Assembly (NCBI RefSeq): GCF_902459685.1
Contig: NZ_CABPSF010000002.1
Location: 744,001-808,000 of the forward strand
Length of the DNA: 64,000 nucleotides
Source of the DNA: Pandoraea iniqua
Lineage (GTDB): Bacteria; Pseudomonadota; Gammaproteobacteria; Burkholderiales; Burkholderiaceae
Direction: 5' to 3'
Position 1 is the stretch's first letter, and each line of letters opens with the position of its first letter. The notes under the pieces are model-generated. The model was not told the origin of the DNA and searched no databases. It saw only the letters and a list, made by a program, of their open reading frames with translations. The position numbers and the translations under genes were made by a program. Below, one piece after another: positions 43,178 through 52,520 of the stretch.

Positions 43178-43215
43178 TCACGCATGGCGAGCTATCGCTT
43201 GACTGTCATGCGTGA
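43178..43215 (+). promoter_or_regulatory. Perfect 9-base inverted repeat in the 5' UTR
   Basis: TCACGCATG (43178-43186) and CATGCGTGA (43207-43215) with 20 bases between, lying between the promoter and the first gene of the dehydrogenase operon. It may be an operator below the promoter or an mRNA stem. Confidence 0.5.
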
Positions 43216-43242
43216 TTCGTCCCCACAAAAACGGAGAATTCC

Positions 43243-43965
43243 ATGTCACAGGACAAGGAACCGCGCCGGCGCTTCTTGCGTCAGGTGCTGGCGATCGTGC
43301 CTGCCACGACGCTTGTCACCGGTGCGACGCTCACACAGTCCGCCTGTAGCAGCGACAAACCTGCTACGCCCGCCGCTTCGAACACCCCCTACGAGCCCAA
43401 GTACTTCACCGCCGACGAGTGGCGCTTTGTCAGTGCTGCGGTCGACCGTCTGATTCCCGCCGACGAACTCGGTCCGGGTGCGCTGCAAGCCGATGTCCCC
43501 CGGTTCATCGACGGCCAGATGGAAACGCCGTTCGGTCACGGCAAGCTCTGGTATATGCAGGGGCCGTTCCATACCGATCAACCGCCCGAGCTGGGTTACC
43601 AGTTGAGTCTGGCGCCGCGCGATATCTATCGCCACGGCATCGCGGCGTGCGACGCGTACTGCAAGAAGCAGTACAACAAGGCGTTTGCCGATCTGGATCA
43701 CGCCACCCAAGAGACGGTGTTGGGCGACATGGAGCACGCCAAGGTCGAGTTCGATAGCGTGCCCGCACGCACCTTCTTCTCTTACCTGCTGGCCAACACC
43801 AAGGAAGGCTTTCTCGCCGACCCGATTCACGGCGGCAACAAAGACATGGTGGGCTGGAAGCTCGTGGGCTTTCCCGGGGCACGTGCCGACTTCATGGACT
43901 GGGTCGACCAACCGAACGTCAAGTACCCGTACGGGCCTGTGTCGATTTCCGGAAAGCGGGGTTAA
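43243..43965 (+). CDS. Gluconate 2-dehydrogenase subunit 3 family protein
   Basis: A 240-residue small subunit with a twin-arginine leader (PRRRFLRQVLAIVPATTLVTGATLTQSAC) and the subunit-3 core YFTADEWRFVSAAVDRLIPADELGPGALQADVPRFIDGQME. In this enzyme class the Tat signal of the small subunit carries the folded flavin subunit across the membrane. First gene of a three-gene operon, 3 bases before the GMC gene. Confidence 0.92.
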   Translation: MSQDKEPRRRFLRQVLAIVPATTLVTGATLTQSACSSDKPATPAASNTPYEPKYFTADEWRFVSAAVDRLIPADELGPGALQADVPRFIDGQMETPFGHGKLWYMQGPFHTDQPPELGYQLSLAPRDIYRHGIAACDAYCKKQYNKAFADLDHATQETVLGDMEHAKVEFDSVPARTFFSYLLANTKEGFLADPIHGGNKDMVGWKLVGFPGARADFMDWVDQPNVKYPYGPVSISGKRG

Positions 43966-43968
43966 GTC

Positions 43969-45744
43969 ATGGCGATCAAGAAAGATAAAGTCGACGCCGT
44001 CATCGTGGGCTTCGGCTGGACCGGGGCGATTCTCGGTCAGGAACTCACCGATGCCGGTCTGAACGTCGTCGCGCTGGAGCGCGGCGCGATGCGCGACACG
44101 CCGACCGACGCGCAGTACCCCAAGGTCATCGACGAACTCGAATACTCGGTGCGCGGCAAGCTCTTTCAGGAGCTGGCGCGCGAGACCGTGACGATTCGTC
44201 ACGCGCCGGACGATCTGGCCGTGCCGTATCGCCAGAACGGCTCGTTCCTGCTGGGCAATGGCGTGGGCGGGGCGGGCTTTCACTGGAACGGCATGCACTA
44301 CCGCGTGCTGCCCGAAGAGCTGAAGCTGCGCAGTCACTACGAAGAGCGCTACGGCAAGAAGTTCATCCCCGAAGGCATGACGATTCAGGACTTCGGCGTG
44401 AGCTACGAAGAACTGGAGCCGCATTTCGACTTCGCCGAGAAGGTGTTCGGCACGTCGGGCAAGGCGGGCAATCTGAACGGCAAGATCGTGCCGGGCGGCA
44501 ACCCGCGCGAAGGGGCGCGCTCGAGCGAGTTTCCGACGCCGCCGCTGCAAAATACTTACGGCGCCACGCTATTTGAAAAGGCGGCGAAAGAGGTCGGTTT
44601 CAACCCGTATCCGGCGCCTGCGGCCAATACGTCGGAGCCTTACACCAACCCGTACGGCGTGCGTCTGGGCCCGTGCAACTTCTGCGGATTTTGCGAGAAC
44701 TACGGCTGCTACATGTATTCGAAGGCCTCGCCGCAGACGACCATTCTGCCGGTGCTGCTCAAGAAGCCGAACTTCGAATTGCGCACGCATTCGTACGTCA
44801 CCAAGGTCAATCTCGACAGCGACGGCAAGAAGGCCACGGGCGTGACCTACATCGACGCGCAGGGCCGCGAGGTGGAGCAGCCGGCCGACATCGTGATCAT
44901 GGCCGCGTATCAGATGCACAACGTGCGGCTGCTGCTGCTCTCGGGTATCGGCAAGCCGTACGACCCGAAGACGGGCGAGGGCGTGGTCGGCAAGAACTAC
45001 GCGTACCAGATGAACGGCGCGGTCAACGTGCTGCTGCCCAAGGGCACGCAGTTGAATCCGTTTGTCGGCACGGGCGCGGGCGGGGTGTCGATGGACGACC
45101 TGAACGGCGACCAGTTCGACCACGGGCCACTCGGTTTCCTCGGTGGCGCGAGCATTCGTCACATCCGCTATGGCGGGCGTCCGATCAAGATGACGCCGAC
45201 CGTGCCGGGCACGCCGTCGTGGGGCAGCAAGTGGAAGGCCGGTATCGCCGATGCGTATCAGCGCTACATGACCATCGGCATTTCGGGCTCGGTCATGTCG
45301 TATCAGGACGCCTTCCTCGATCTCGATCCGACGTACAAAGACGCCTACGGTATTCCGCTGCTGCGCATGACGTTCGACTGGCATGACAACGAATACAACA
45401 TGCTCGGCTATATGGGCGACCGCATGGAAGAGGTCGGCCGTGCGATGAACCCCGAGAAGGTGTTCCGCGCCATTCGCAAGAAGGGCAGTCATTACGACAC
45501 GCGCGTCTACCAGAGCACGCACACGACCGGTGGCGCCATCATGGGCACGAACCCGTCGAACAGCGTGGTCAACCGGTATCTGCAAAGCTGGGACGTGTCG
45601 AACGTGTTCGTGATGGGGGCGTCGGCGTTCCCGCAGAACATGGGCTACAACCCGACGGGCGTGGTGGCGGCGCTGGCGTACTGGTCTGCGAAGGCGATTC
45701 GCGAACAGTACCTCAAGAACGCCGGCCCGCTGGTGCAGGCCTGA
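43969..45744 (+). CDS. GMC oxidoreductase, flavin subunit of membrane gluconate/alcohol dehydrogenase
   Basis: A 591-residue FAD enzyme: Rossmann motif DAVIVGFGWTGAILGQELTDAGLNVVALERG at residues 7-37, the cysteine-rich GPCNFCGFCENYGCYMYS near 230 that may bind an iron-sulfur cluster as in FAD-glucose and fructose dehydrogenases, and the C-terminal STHTTGGAIMGTNPSNSVVN with the catalytic-type histidine. It oxidises a sugar or sugar acid in the periplasm and passes electrons to the downstream cytochrome. The exact substrate (gluconate, 2-ketogluconate, sorbitol and so on) is not decided by sequence. Confidence 0.93.
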   Translation: MAIKKDKVDAVIVGFGWTGAILGQELTDAGLNVVALERGAMRDTPTDAQYPKVIDELEYSVRGKLFQELARETVTIRHAPDDLAVPYRQNGSFLLGNGVGGAGFHWNGMHYRVLPEELKLRSHYEERYGKKFIPEGMTIQDFGVSYEELEPHFDFAEKVFGTSGKAGNLNGKIVPGGNPREGARSSEFPTPPLQNTYGATLFEKAAKEVGFNPYPAPAANTSEPYTNPYGVRLGPCNFCGFCENYGCYMYSKASPQTTILPVLLKKPNFELRTHSYVTKVNLDSDGKKATGVTYIDAQGREVEQPADIVIMAAYQMHNVRLLLLSGIGKPYDPKTGEGVVGKNYAYQMNGAVNVLLPKGTQLNPFVGTGAGGVSMDDLNGDQFDHGPLGFLGGASIRHIRYGGRPIKMTPTVPGTPSWGSKWKAGIADAYQRYMTIGISGSVMSYQDAFLDLDPTYKDAYGIPLLRMTFDWHDNEYNMLGYMGDRMEEVGRAMNPEKVFRAIRKKGSHYDTRVYQSTHTTGGAIMGTNPSNSVVNRYLQSWDVSNVFVMGASAFPQNMGYNPTGVVAALAYWSAKAIREQYLKNAGPLVQA

Positions 45745-45755
45745 GGAGAGCGACC

Positions 45756-47141
45756 ATGATCCGAAAATCAATGCTCAAGCGCTCTGCTCTGGTTCTGGCC
45801 GCAGGCTCGCTGACCTTTGGCGCCCTCGTGGCACTCGATGCGTGGGCGCAGGAGGCGGCACCTGCTGTAACACCGGTTCCGACGCCGGGCCCGGTTGCGG
45901 TGGTGGTGCAGACACCTGCGGCCAATGACCCGCAGGCGCAGCTCATCAAGCAAGGTGAGTATCTGGCGCGCGTGGGCGATTGTGCGGCATGTCACACGGC
46001 ACCCAAGGGCAAGCCGTTTGCGGGCGGTCTGCCGATTGCGTCGCCGATCGGCACGATCTATTCGACCAACATCACGCCGGACAAGGACACCGGCATCGGC
46101 AATTACAGTCTCGAGGACTTCGACAAAGCCGTGCGTCATGGCATTGCGAAGAACGGCTCGACGCTGTATCCGGCCATGCCGTACACGTCGTACGCGAAGG
46201 TGCGTCCGGCGGACGTGAAGGCGCTCTACGCGTATTTCATGTCGGGTGTGCAGCCGGTGGCGCAGGCGAACAAGGCGACCGATATTCCGTGGCCGATGTC
46301 GATGCGCTGGCCGCTGTCGTTCTGGCGCAAGATGTTTGCACCGGCCGTGGCGGCAGATGCTGCGTCGACGGATAACGACCCGATTTCACGCGGTCGCTAT
46401 CTCGTTGAAGGGCTGGGCCATTGCAGCGCATGTCACACCCCGCGTGGCGTGGCGTTGCAGGAGAAGGCGCTGACCGACGACAGCACTGCCTTCCTCTCGG
46501 GTGGCGTGGTCGATAACTTCCTCGCGAAGAACTTGCGGGGCGACGTGACCGACGGTCTGGGCAACTGGAGCGAAGGGGATATCACGGCGTTCCTCAAGGG
46601 CGGCCGTAACGACCATTCGGCAGCCTTCGGCGGCATGACCGACGTGGTGCAGCACAGTGCGCAGTACATGAGCGACGACGACCTGACGGCGATTGCGAAG
46701 TACCTGAAGACGCTGAAACCCGTCGACCCGAACGCCAAGGCGCTCGCGTATGACGAGACGGCGGCCAAGGCGCTGCGTGCCGGGTCTGACAAGAGCAACG
46801 GGGCGTTGACGTTCATCGACAACTGCGCGGCCTGCCACCGCAGCACGGGTAAGGGCTACACGCAGACCTTCCCGACGCTGGCGCTCAGTTCGACGGTGAA
46901 TTCGGCCGATCCGACCTCGCTCATTCACATCGTGCTGCGCGGTGCCGAAATGCCGTGGACGAAGTCGGCGCCGACGCATTACGCGATGCCGGGCTTCGAC
47001 GATCGCCTGACCGATCAGGACGTGGCCGATGTGCTGACGTTCGTGCGCACGAGCTGGGGCAACACGGCACCCGCCGTGACGGCCGCGCAGGTCGCGAAGG
47101 TGCGCAAGGACGTGGGCGCTGCACCGCAGCCTGCACGGTGA
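45756..47141 (+). CDS. Triheme cytochrome c subunit of the dehydrogenase
   Basis: A 461-residue periplasmic protein with an N-terminal signal/anchor (ALVLAAGSLTFGALVALDAWAQ) and three heme c sites, CAACH near residue 77, CSACH near 224 and CAACH near 358. It moves electrons from the flavin subunit to ubiquinone or oxidases. It starts 11 bases after the GMC gene and ends before a strong terminator. Confidence 0.95.
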   Translation: MIRKSMLKRSALVLAAGSLTFGALVALDAWAQEAAPAVTPVPTPGPVAVVVQTPAANDPQAQLIKQGEYLARVGDCAACHTAPKGKPFAGGLPIASPIGTIYSTNITPDKDTGIGNYSLEDFDKAVRHGIAKNGSTLYPAMPYTSYAKVRPADVKALYAYFMSGVQPVAQANKATDIPWPMSMRWPLSFWRKMFAPAVAADAASTDNDPISRGRYLVEGLGHCSACHTPRGVALQEKALTDDSTAFLSGGVVDNFLAKNLRGDVTDGLGNWSEGDITAFLKGGRNDHSAAFGGMTDVVQHSAQYMSDDDLTAIAKYLKTLKPVDPNAKALAYDETAAKALRAGSDKSNGALTFIDNCAACHRSTGKGYTQTFPTLALSSTVNSADPTSLIHIVLRGAEMPWTKSAPTHYAMPGFDDRLTDQDVADVLTFVRTSWGNTAPAVTAAQVAKVRKDVGAAPQPAR

Positions 47142-47212
47142 TCTTGTGATGTTATGACGGTGTGACGGTGCGCGCCCTCGCGGGCAAGTGCCATGCGCCT
47201 GTGGTGAAATGG

Positions 47213-47249
47213 AGCCCTGCCGGGCGGCGCTGCCGGCAGGGCTTTTTTA
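47213..47249 (+). terminator. Rho-independent terminator of the dehydrogenase operon
   Basis: Perfect 11-base stem AGCCCTGCCGG/CCGGCAGGGCT, 9-base loop and a T6 run. Confidence 0.92.
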
Positions 47250-47285
47250 TCGCGCGATCGATCGCGTGGAATGCAGGAGGTTGTC

Positions 47286-47753
47286 GTGCCGTTTATTTTG
47301 TTGGGACTGGTGGTGCTGGCGGGGATCGTCTACGGCGCGGTGCGGCTCTATGGCGAGGTCGCGATGCGCTTTGGCACGCCGGCGGCGGTCGTGACGATTG
47401 TCGTTTGCGTGCTGATCGTCGTCTGGCTGATAGTCGATGCGGTGCGTCGATATCGTGCGGTGCACGGCGTGCGGCGCAACGGCGAGCGCGTCGTGAGCAT
47501 CGAAGGCGAGTGGGGCGCACTTCGCCTCGACGCCGATCGCAAGATGGGCACCATTCGCGTGGGCGAGAACGCGTCGCGTTTTGTGTTCTCCGATGTGACG
47601 TCAGCACACCCGGTGACCGACAACGGGCGTTGGACGCTCGTGCTCGAACTCGCGCATAACGCACAGGCGCAGTGGACGGTCCCGATGGCAAATCGCACAC
47701 TCGCGCAACGCTGGACGAAGATCTTTCGACTGGCGAATTCTCATCGTCTTTGA
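47286..47753 (+). CDS. Small membrane protein of unknown function
   Basis: A 155-residue protein with two TM segments (PFILLGLVVLAGIVYGAVRLY and PAAVVTIVVCVLIVVWLIVDAV) followed by a cytoplasmic beta-rich domain of about 90 residues. The GTG at 47286 follows GGAGG at ideal spacing, and the ATG at 47271 would include that site. No family recognised. Confidence 0.7.
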   Translation: MPFILLGLVVLAGIVYGAVRLYGEVAMRFGTPAAVVTIVVCVLIVVWLIVDAVRRYRAVHGVRRNGERVVSIEGEWGALRLDADRKMGTIRVGENASRFVFSDVTSAHPVTDNGRWTLVLELAHNAQAQWTVPMANRTLAQRWTKIFRLANSHRL

Positions 47754-47820
47754 ATGCTCCCGTCGCGAGTGGCGGTGTCAGGTGTGCCGATTCTCACCAT
47801 CGGCGATCAGCGATCAGCGA

Positions 47821-48738
47821 TCAGCGATTCGCGAACTCGCGAATGTCGCGTGTCATTCGGGCGGCCTGATTGAAGTACATGCCGTGCGTGCCACCTTCGT
47901 AGACCTTGAGCACGGCGCCCGCAATCGCCTGCGCCGTCGGTCGGCCGGTGACCTCCAGCGGCGCACTCGCGTCGCAATCTCCATGCAGTACCAGCGCCGG
48001 AATGTCGAGCGCAGCCATCTCGGGCCGGAAGTCGGTCGATGTTTGCACGCGGTTGAGCGCGGCGGCAGCGTCCAGCGAGGTGCGCAGCATCAGGTCTGAC
48101 GTCCAGCGAATCACGGCTTGCGACGTGCCCGGCCCGAAATAGGGCGCGGCACGACGTTCGATCCAGTCGGGGAACGAGGTGAGCATTTCGTCGAGTGATG
48201 CGTAGAAGAGTTGTGCGTCCACGCCAGTGGGGTTGTCGGCAGTCTTCACGAGATACGGCGTGGCGGCCGGTGACACGAAGACGATCCGTGAGACGCGTCG
48301 CATGCCGTGGCGCGTGAGATAGCGCACGATTTCACCGCCCGCGAACGAGTGGCCGACGAGCGTCACATCGCTCAGATCGAGGGCGTCCAACACGGCATGC
48401 AGGTCGTCGGCGAGGGTGTCGTAGTCATAGCCGCGTCCGGTGTCGGCCGAGCGTCCGTGTGCGCGACGGTCGTATGCCACGCAGCGAAAGCCGTCACCGG
48501 CGAGGGCGGTCATCTGATAGGCCCAGATATCGCTGGCGAGCGTCCATCCCGAGAGAAACACCACGGGTTTGCCGTGTCCCCAGTCGCGGTAGAAGAGTGC
48601 GGTGCCATCGCTGCCGGCGAGGTAGCCGGAGGCGGTGATCGGCGGTGTGTTGCCGGGGCTCGCGACGCCCGCGTCGTGGTCGGCAGCGGGATGGCGGGCA
48701 GTGAGCGTATTCGAGGAAAGCGGCAGTCGGGTCAGCAT
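47821..48738 (-). CDS. Alpha/beta hydrolase (non-heme chloroperoxidase-like)
   Basis: A 305-residue alpha/beta hydrolase: oxyanion-loop PVVFLSGWTLASDIWAYQM, nucleophile elbow LVGHSFAGGEIVRYL (Ser), the acid in LVLHGDCDASAP, and the catalytic His in EGGTHGMYFNQ. This pattern resembles bacterial esterases/cofactor-free haloperoxidases. GGAG precedes the ATG at 48738. A three-fold GCGATCA repeat overlaps the stop region. Confidence 0.88.
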   Translation of the reverse strand: MLTRLPLSSNTLTARHPAADHDAGVASPGNTPPITASGYLAGSDGTALFYRDWGHGKPVVFLSGWTLASDIWAYQMTALAGDGFRCVAYDRRAHGRSADTGRGYDYDTLADDLHAVLDALDLSDVTLVGHSFAGGEIVRYLTRHGMRRVSRIVFVSPAATPYLVKTADNPTGVDAQLFYASLDEMLTSFPDWIERRAAPYFGPGTSQAVIRWTSDLMLRTSLDAAAALNRVQTSTDFRPEMAALDIPALVLHGDCDASAPLEVTGRPTAQAIAGAVLKVYEGGTHGMYFNQAARMTRDIREFANR

Positions 48739-48879
48739 GATCAGGCTCCACAAGGCCGGGGAATCCGGCAAAACGTGAAGCCATTGTCTCGGGCGGTGTG
48801 CACACGGTCGATTACCTCGGAGGTAATGACCGTGTGTCGCTATGGCGCTGTATCCCGACCTTCCGATGTCCTGATGAGG

Positions 48880-50205
48880 CTATGCCGTTGCCGGGACCGG
48901 CTGGCGCATGGGCGGCACGACGCTGGCGTCGTCAATCGGGAAGTGCAGTGCAGCGGCGACGGCCCCGAGAATCGCGGTGGCGGCCCAGATGAGGTTGTAC
49001 GAACCGGTGACGTCGAGCACATAGCCGCCCAGCCACGCGCCGAGAAACGAGCCCACCTGATGGCTCATGAAGCACACGCCGAAGAGCGTGCCCAAGTGCC
49101 GTGCACCGAATACTTTGGCGACCAGACCGCTTGTCAGTGGCACCGTGCCCAGCCACGTCAACCCCATGACGGCCGCGAAAATCACCACACTCGTGTCGGA
49201 TTTCGGCAGCAGGAAGAACAGCGCGATGGCGCCGCCCCGGATCAGGTACAGCCAGCCGAGCACGTGATGTTGACGATAGCGTCCGCCGAGCCAGCCGCAG
49301 GCCCAGCTTCCGGCCATGTTGAACAGACCGATCAGGGCGAGTGCCGTGGCGCCGAGCCCGACCGGCATGTGACACATGAGCAGATAGCCGGGCAAATGCG
49401 TCGCGATGAAGGCGAGCTGGAAGCCGCAGGTGAAGAAGCCGAGCGTGAGCAACTGGAAGCCGCGATGGGTGCGTGCTTGGTACAGGACGTCGCGTAAGGA
49501 GACGTGTTCGCCGTCGTTATGCTGGGTTGTCGTCGTTGTTGATGAGGACGATGCAGCGGCGCTCGTCGTGGCCTTCATCGTGGCCTTCGTGGCCTTCGTG
49601 GCGGACGCCTTGCGTCGGTGCAATGTCATGAAGAAGCCGAGCGGCGCGGCGCAGCACAGGATCAGCGCGAGGACGAACAGCGACGTTGAAACGCCGTACG
49701 CCTGACGCAGTCCCTGTGCTACCGGCACGAGGGCGACCTGCCCGAGTGAGCCGCCCGCACTCACAAGGCCCATGGCCATCGAGCGCTTTTCGGGGGACAC
49801 GGCGCGGCTCACCGCCGGTAGAACGACGCCGAATGTCGTGCAACTGATGCCCAGTCCGACCAGCACGCCAAGCCCGATGACGAGCCAGACACCCGAGGGC
49901 GCGAGGGCCGCCATCGCGAGTCCGCCCGCAAAAGCAAAGGCGCCGAAGGCGACCACCGGTGCAGGACCATAGCGGTCGGCCATGGCGCCCGCGAACGGCT
50001 GCGCAAACCCCCATACGAGGTTATGCAGCGCAATGGCGAAGGCGACTAACGTGACGGGCACGCCACGGTCGTAGGAAAACGGATTGATGAAGAGCCCGAA
50101 CGTCTGCCGGGTGCCCATGGCGGCGCTCAGCACGAGTGCGCCAGCGAGAATGATGAGCGTGACGCGGCCTTGCAGCGATGGCGATGCCGATGCGGTTTGT
50201 GTCAT
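48880..50205 (-). CDS. MFS transporter (OFA/MCT-like)
   Basis: A 441-residue 12-TM permease, with GTRQTFGLFINPFSYDRGVPVTLVAFAIALHNLVWGFAQPFAGAMADRYG in the first half, typical of the monocarboxylate/oxalate-formate type group. The middle loop (residues about 205-240) has a low-complexity Lys/Ala/Thr repeat (KATKATKATMKATTSAAASSSS). AGGAGG lies nine bases upstream of the start at 50205. Substrate unknown. Confidence 0.88.
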   Translation of the reverse strand: MTQTASASPSLQGRVTLIILAGALVLSAAMGTRQTFGLFINPFSYDRGVPVTLVAFAIALHNLVWGFAQPFAGAMADRYGPAPVVAFGAFAFAGGLAMAALAPSGVWLVIGLGVLVGLGISCTTFGVVLPAVSRAVSPEKRSMAMGLVSAGGSLGQVALVPVAQGLRQAYGVSTSLFVLALILCCAAPLGFFMTLHRRKASATKATKATMKATTSAAASSSSTTTTTQHNDGEHVSLRDVLYQARTHRGFQLLTLGFFTCGFQLAFIATHLPGYLLMCHMPVGLGATALALIGLFNMAGSWACGWLGGRYRQHHVLGWLYLIRGGAIALFFLLPKSDTSVVIFAAVMGLTWLGTVPLTSGLVAKVFGARHLGTLFGVCFMSHQVGSFLGAWLGGYVLDVTGSYNLIWAATAILGAVAAALHFPIDDASVVPPMRQPVPATA

Positions 50206-50309
50206 ATGGTGAATCCTCCTCACCGAAGTTTCGCAACGGAATCTCCGTGTGGCAAAGGAGTAATGCGATATAGCGAGTGAATAAAATTCACTCAGTGCGA
50301 TGATTCAGG

Positions 50310-51206
50310 CTATCGCAGGGCTTGGCTGGCTTCTTCGATGACCCAGTCGCGAAAGGCGGTGCATGCCGGATGGGGTTCGATATCGTCCGCGCAAATCAGC
50401 CAGTAGGCGCCTTGTGACGTGGTGGTGATGTCGTGTGCCGGCATCAATGCGCCATTCGCCAGATATTCGTCGACCAGCGGGCGGCGGCCGATGACCACGC
50501 CCAGCCCAATGATCGCCGCGTCGAAGGCCATTTGAATGCTGTCGAAGCTCAGGCCGCCGCGCGCGTCGAAGTCGTCGACGCCGGCCCCTTCGATCCAGCC
50601 TTGCCAGTCTTCGCTGGCGCTGCTCACGTGAATACGGGTGACGGCTTGCAAGTCGATCTTGCCGTGCGCGTTTGCGTGGGCGGCGTGATAGGCCGGGCTG
50701 CATACGGGCACAAACTGTTCGCCGAAGAGCCGGTGCCACGTGTCGCTGGCGACCGGTGCGCGGGACAGCCGTATGGCGAAGTCGAAACCATCGGTCGGGA
50801 AACCGACTTGCCGGCGCGAGGTGTCGAGTGTGACGTCGACATCGGGCATGCGTTGGGTAAAGCGTGACAGGCGAGGCAGCAGCCAGCGCGACGCGAGCGT
50901 CGGTGCGCAGGTGAGGGCGATGGCACGTGTCGAGTCGCGTGTGGGCAGGCGACGTGTGCCGGTCATGAGCAGCGAGAATGCCTCGGTCACGTAGGCGAGA
51001 TAGTCGACACCTTCGGGCGTGAGCGAGAGCCCTTGCGGCGAGCGCGTGAAGAGGGCGATGCCGAGCGTCTGCTCCAGCCCGACGATGCCATGGCTCACCG
51101 CACTGGGTGTGAGGTGCAGTTCGGCGGCGGCGCGTTTGAAGCTTTGATGCCGTCCGGCAGCTTCGAACAAACGCAGCGCAGACAGCGGGGGCAGGCGAGG
51201 CGGCAT
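50310..51206 (-). CDS. LysR family regulator (GcvA-like)
   Basis: A 298-residue regulator with the N-terminal winged helix (LPPLSALRLFEAAGRHQSFKRAAAELHLTPSAVSHGIVGLEQTLGIALF) and a periplasmic-binding-like effector domain. The frame stays open upstream to 51641 and an ATG at 51410 would add 68 Pro/Thr/Ser-rich residues, but the family start MPPRLPPLSALRLF is at 51206. It is divergent from the LysE-type exporter at 51568, which it may control. Confidence 0.88.
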   Translation of the reverse strand: MPPRLPPLSALRLFEAAGRHQSFKRAAAELHLTPSAVSHGIVGLEQTLGIALFTRSPQGLSLTPEGVDYLAYVTEAFSLLMTGTRRLPTRDSTRAIALTCAPTLASRWLLPRLSRFTQRMPDVDVTLDTSRRQVGFPTDGFDFAIRLSRAPVASDTWHRLFGEQFVPVCSPAYHAAHANAHGKIDLQAVTRIHVSSASEDWQGWIEGAGVDDFDARGGLSFDSIQMAFDAAIIGLGVVIGRRPLVDEYLANGALMPAHDITTTSQGAYWLICADDIEPHPACTAFRDWVIEEASQALR

Positions 51207-51567
51207 GGCGGGGCGTGTTTCATCGGTCGGCGCGCCAGAGATTTCGCGCGCTTTGGATGGGCTTTCAATGGGCTTCGGATGGCGTCGATTTTCGCATGAC
51301 ACTGCGGGGTCTGTGTGATCGGGCGATTCAACTGGTTGAGTCGATTGAGTTGGTTGAGTCGGTTCAGCCGATTCGCGGCGGATTGGTGAGGGGGTAAGAC
51401 GAACTGTCATGGCTGGCCGCCAGTACAGGCCTGTCCGGTTTTGGTGAACTGTACCGGGATTCGTGCGGACGCACTGCCTATGCTGTCTCACCGTAATCCT
51501 CGGGCTGGTTTCTGGTCCGATGCGCCCCGTGGGGTCTTGCCGGGGCAGCAAAAAACCGTATTCGATC

Positions 51568-52167
51568 ATGACGACTGAACAACTGCTGGCCTTCTGCGCT
51601 TTCGCTGTCATCACGCTGGTGACACCCGGACCCAACAACATGATGGTGCTCGCGTCCGGCCTGAATTATGGCTTTCTGCGCACGCTGCCCCATCTGGCGG
51701 GTATTGCTTGCGGCTTCGCTTTGATGGTGTTTCTCACCGGCACCGGTCTGCATACGGTCTTCATCAAATTTCCTATCATTCACACGGTCTTGAAGTTTGT
51801 CGGCGCGGCGTATCTGCTGTGGCTGGCGTGGCATCTGGCGCGCTCGGGGCCGATGGACGACGCGAGTCGCGAGCGGGCTCGGCCGATGGGATTTCTCGGT
51901 GCCGCGGCGTTCCAGTGGGTCAATCCGAAAGCGTGGGTGATGGCGGTGGGGGCAATCAGCACTTATTTGCCCAACGGCTCGAATCTGCTGGATGTGTTGC
52001 TGCTGGCGGCGATCTACGGCGTGCTGGGCGCACCCTGCATCGGCCTCTGGGCAGGCTTTGGCACGGCCATGCGCCGCGTGCTGACAGACGCCCGTTCGGT
52101 CCGCATCTTCAACGGTGTGGCGGCGGCGCTGCTGGTGGCATCCCTGTACCCGATTCTCGTGGATTGA
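51568..52167 (+). CDS. LysE/RhtB family amino acid exporter
   Basis: A 199-residue membrane protein of about six TM segments with the family signature FAVITLVTPGPNNMMVLASGLNYG near the N terminus and the AAFQWVNPKAWVMAVGA motif. It exports amino acids or related metabolites. It is transcribed away from the LysR gene. Confidence 0.92.
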   Translation: MTTEQLLAFCAFAVITLVTPGPNNMMVLASGLNYGFLRTLPHLAGIACGFALMVFLTGTGLHTVFIKFPIIHTVLKFVGAAYLLWLAWHLARSGPMDDASRERARPMGFLGAAAFQWVNPKAWVMAVGAISTYLPNGSNLLDVLLLAAIYGVLGAPCIGLWAGFGTAMRRVLTDARSVRIFNGVAAALLVASLYPILVD

Positions 52168-52520
52168 TGCGATGCAGGGTGTCGCTGCCGTTTTCGTTGC
52201 GGGAAATTGGATGGAACGGCGGCGGGGCGGAGGTGTTGGCGGGGAGGTCAGGTGCGAGCTACGCACCTGCAACGCTATGGCTTTCTGCGATACGGTAACG
52301 GAATGCCGTCAGTAAGCGAGTGAGCGAATGTGCTGCAAAGGCCTTTGCTTCGCGTCTGGCGGGTTGATTTCACCGTATCCGAATGTCGAGGCGAGCGAGG
52401 GCTGAACCAGCCCGAGCCGAAATTATGTTGGGAACACTCCGTAAACTCTCCATTGCCCCTTTCCGCATGTCGTTACGCGACGAATCGTGCGCGGGCGCTG
52501 CACCGAGGGGCAATGCACCC
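52168..52520. other. Intergenic stretch before the repeat protein
   Basis: 353 bases with no supported gene. It should include the promoter of the gene at 52521; I see no clear consensus boxes or repeats. Confidence 0.4.

Noticed and set aside
47809-47834. Three-fold GCGATCA repeat
   Set aside because: Real but very short, and it overlaps the stop of the hydrolase gene; no sign of function.
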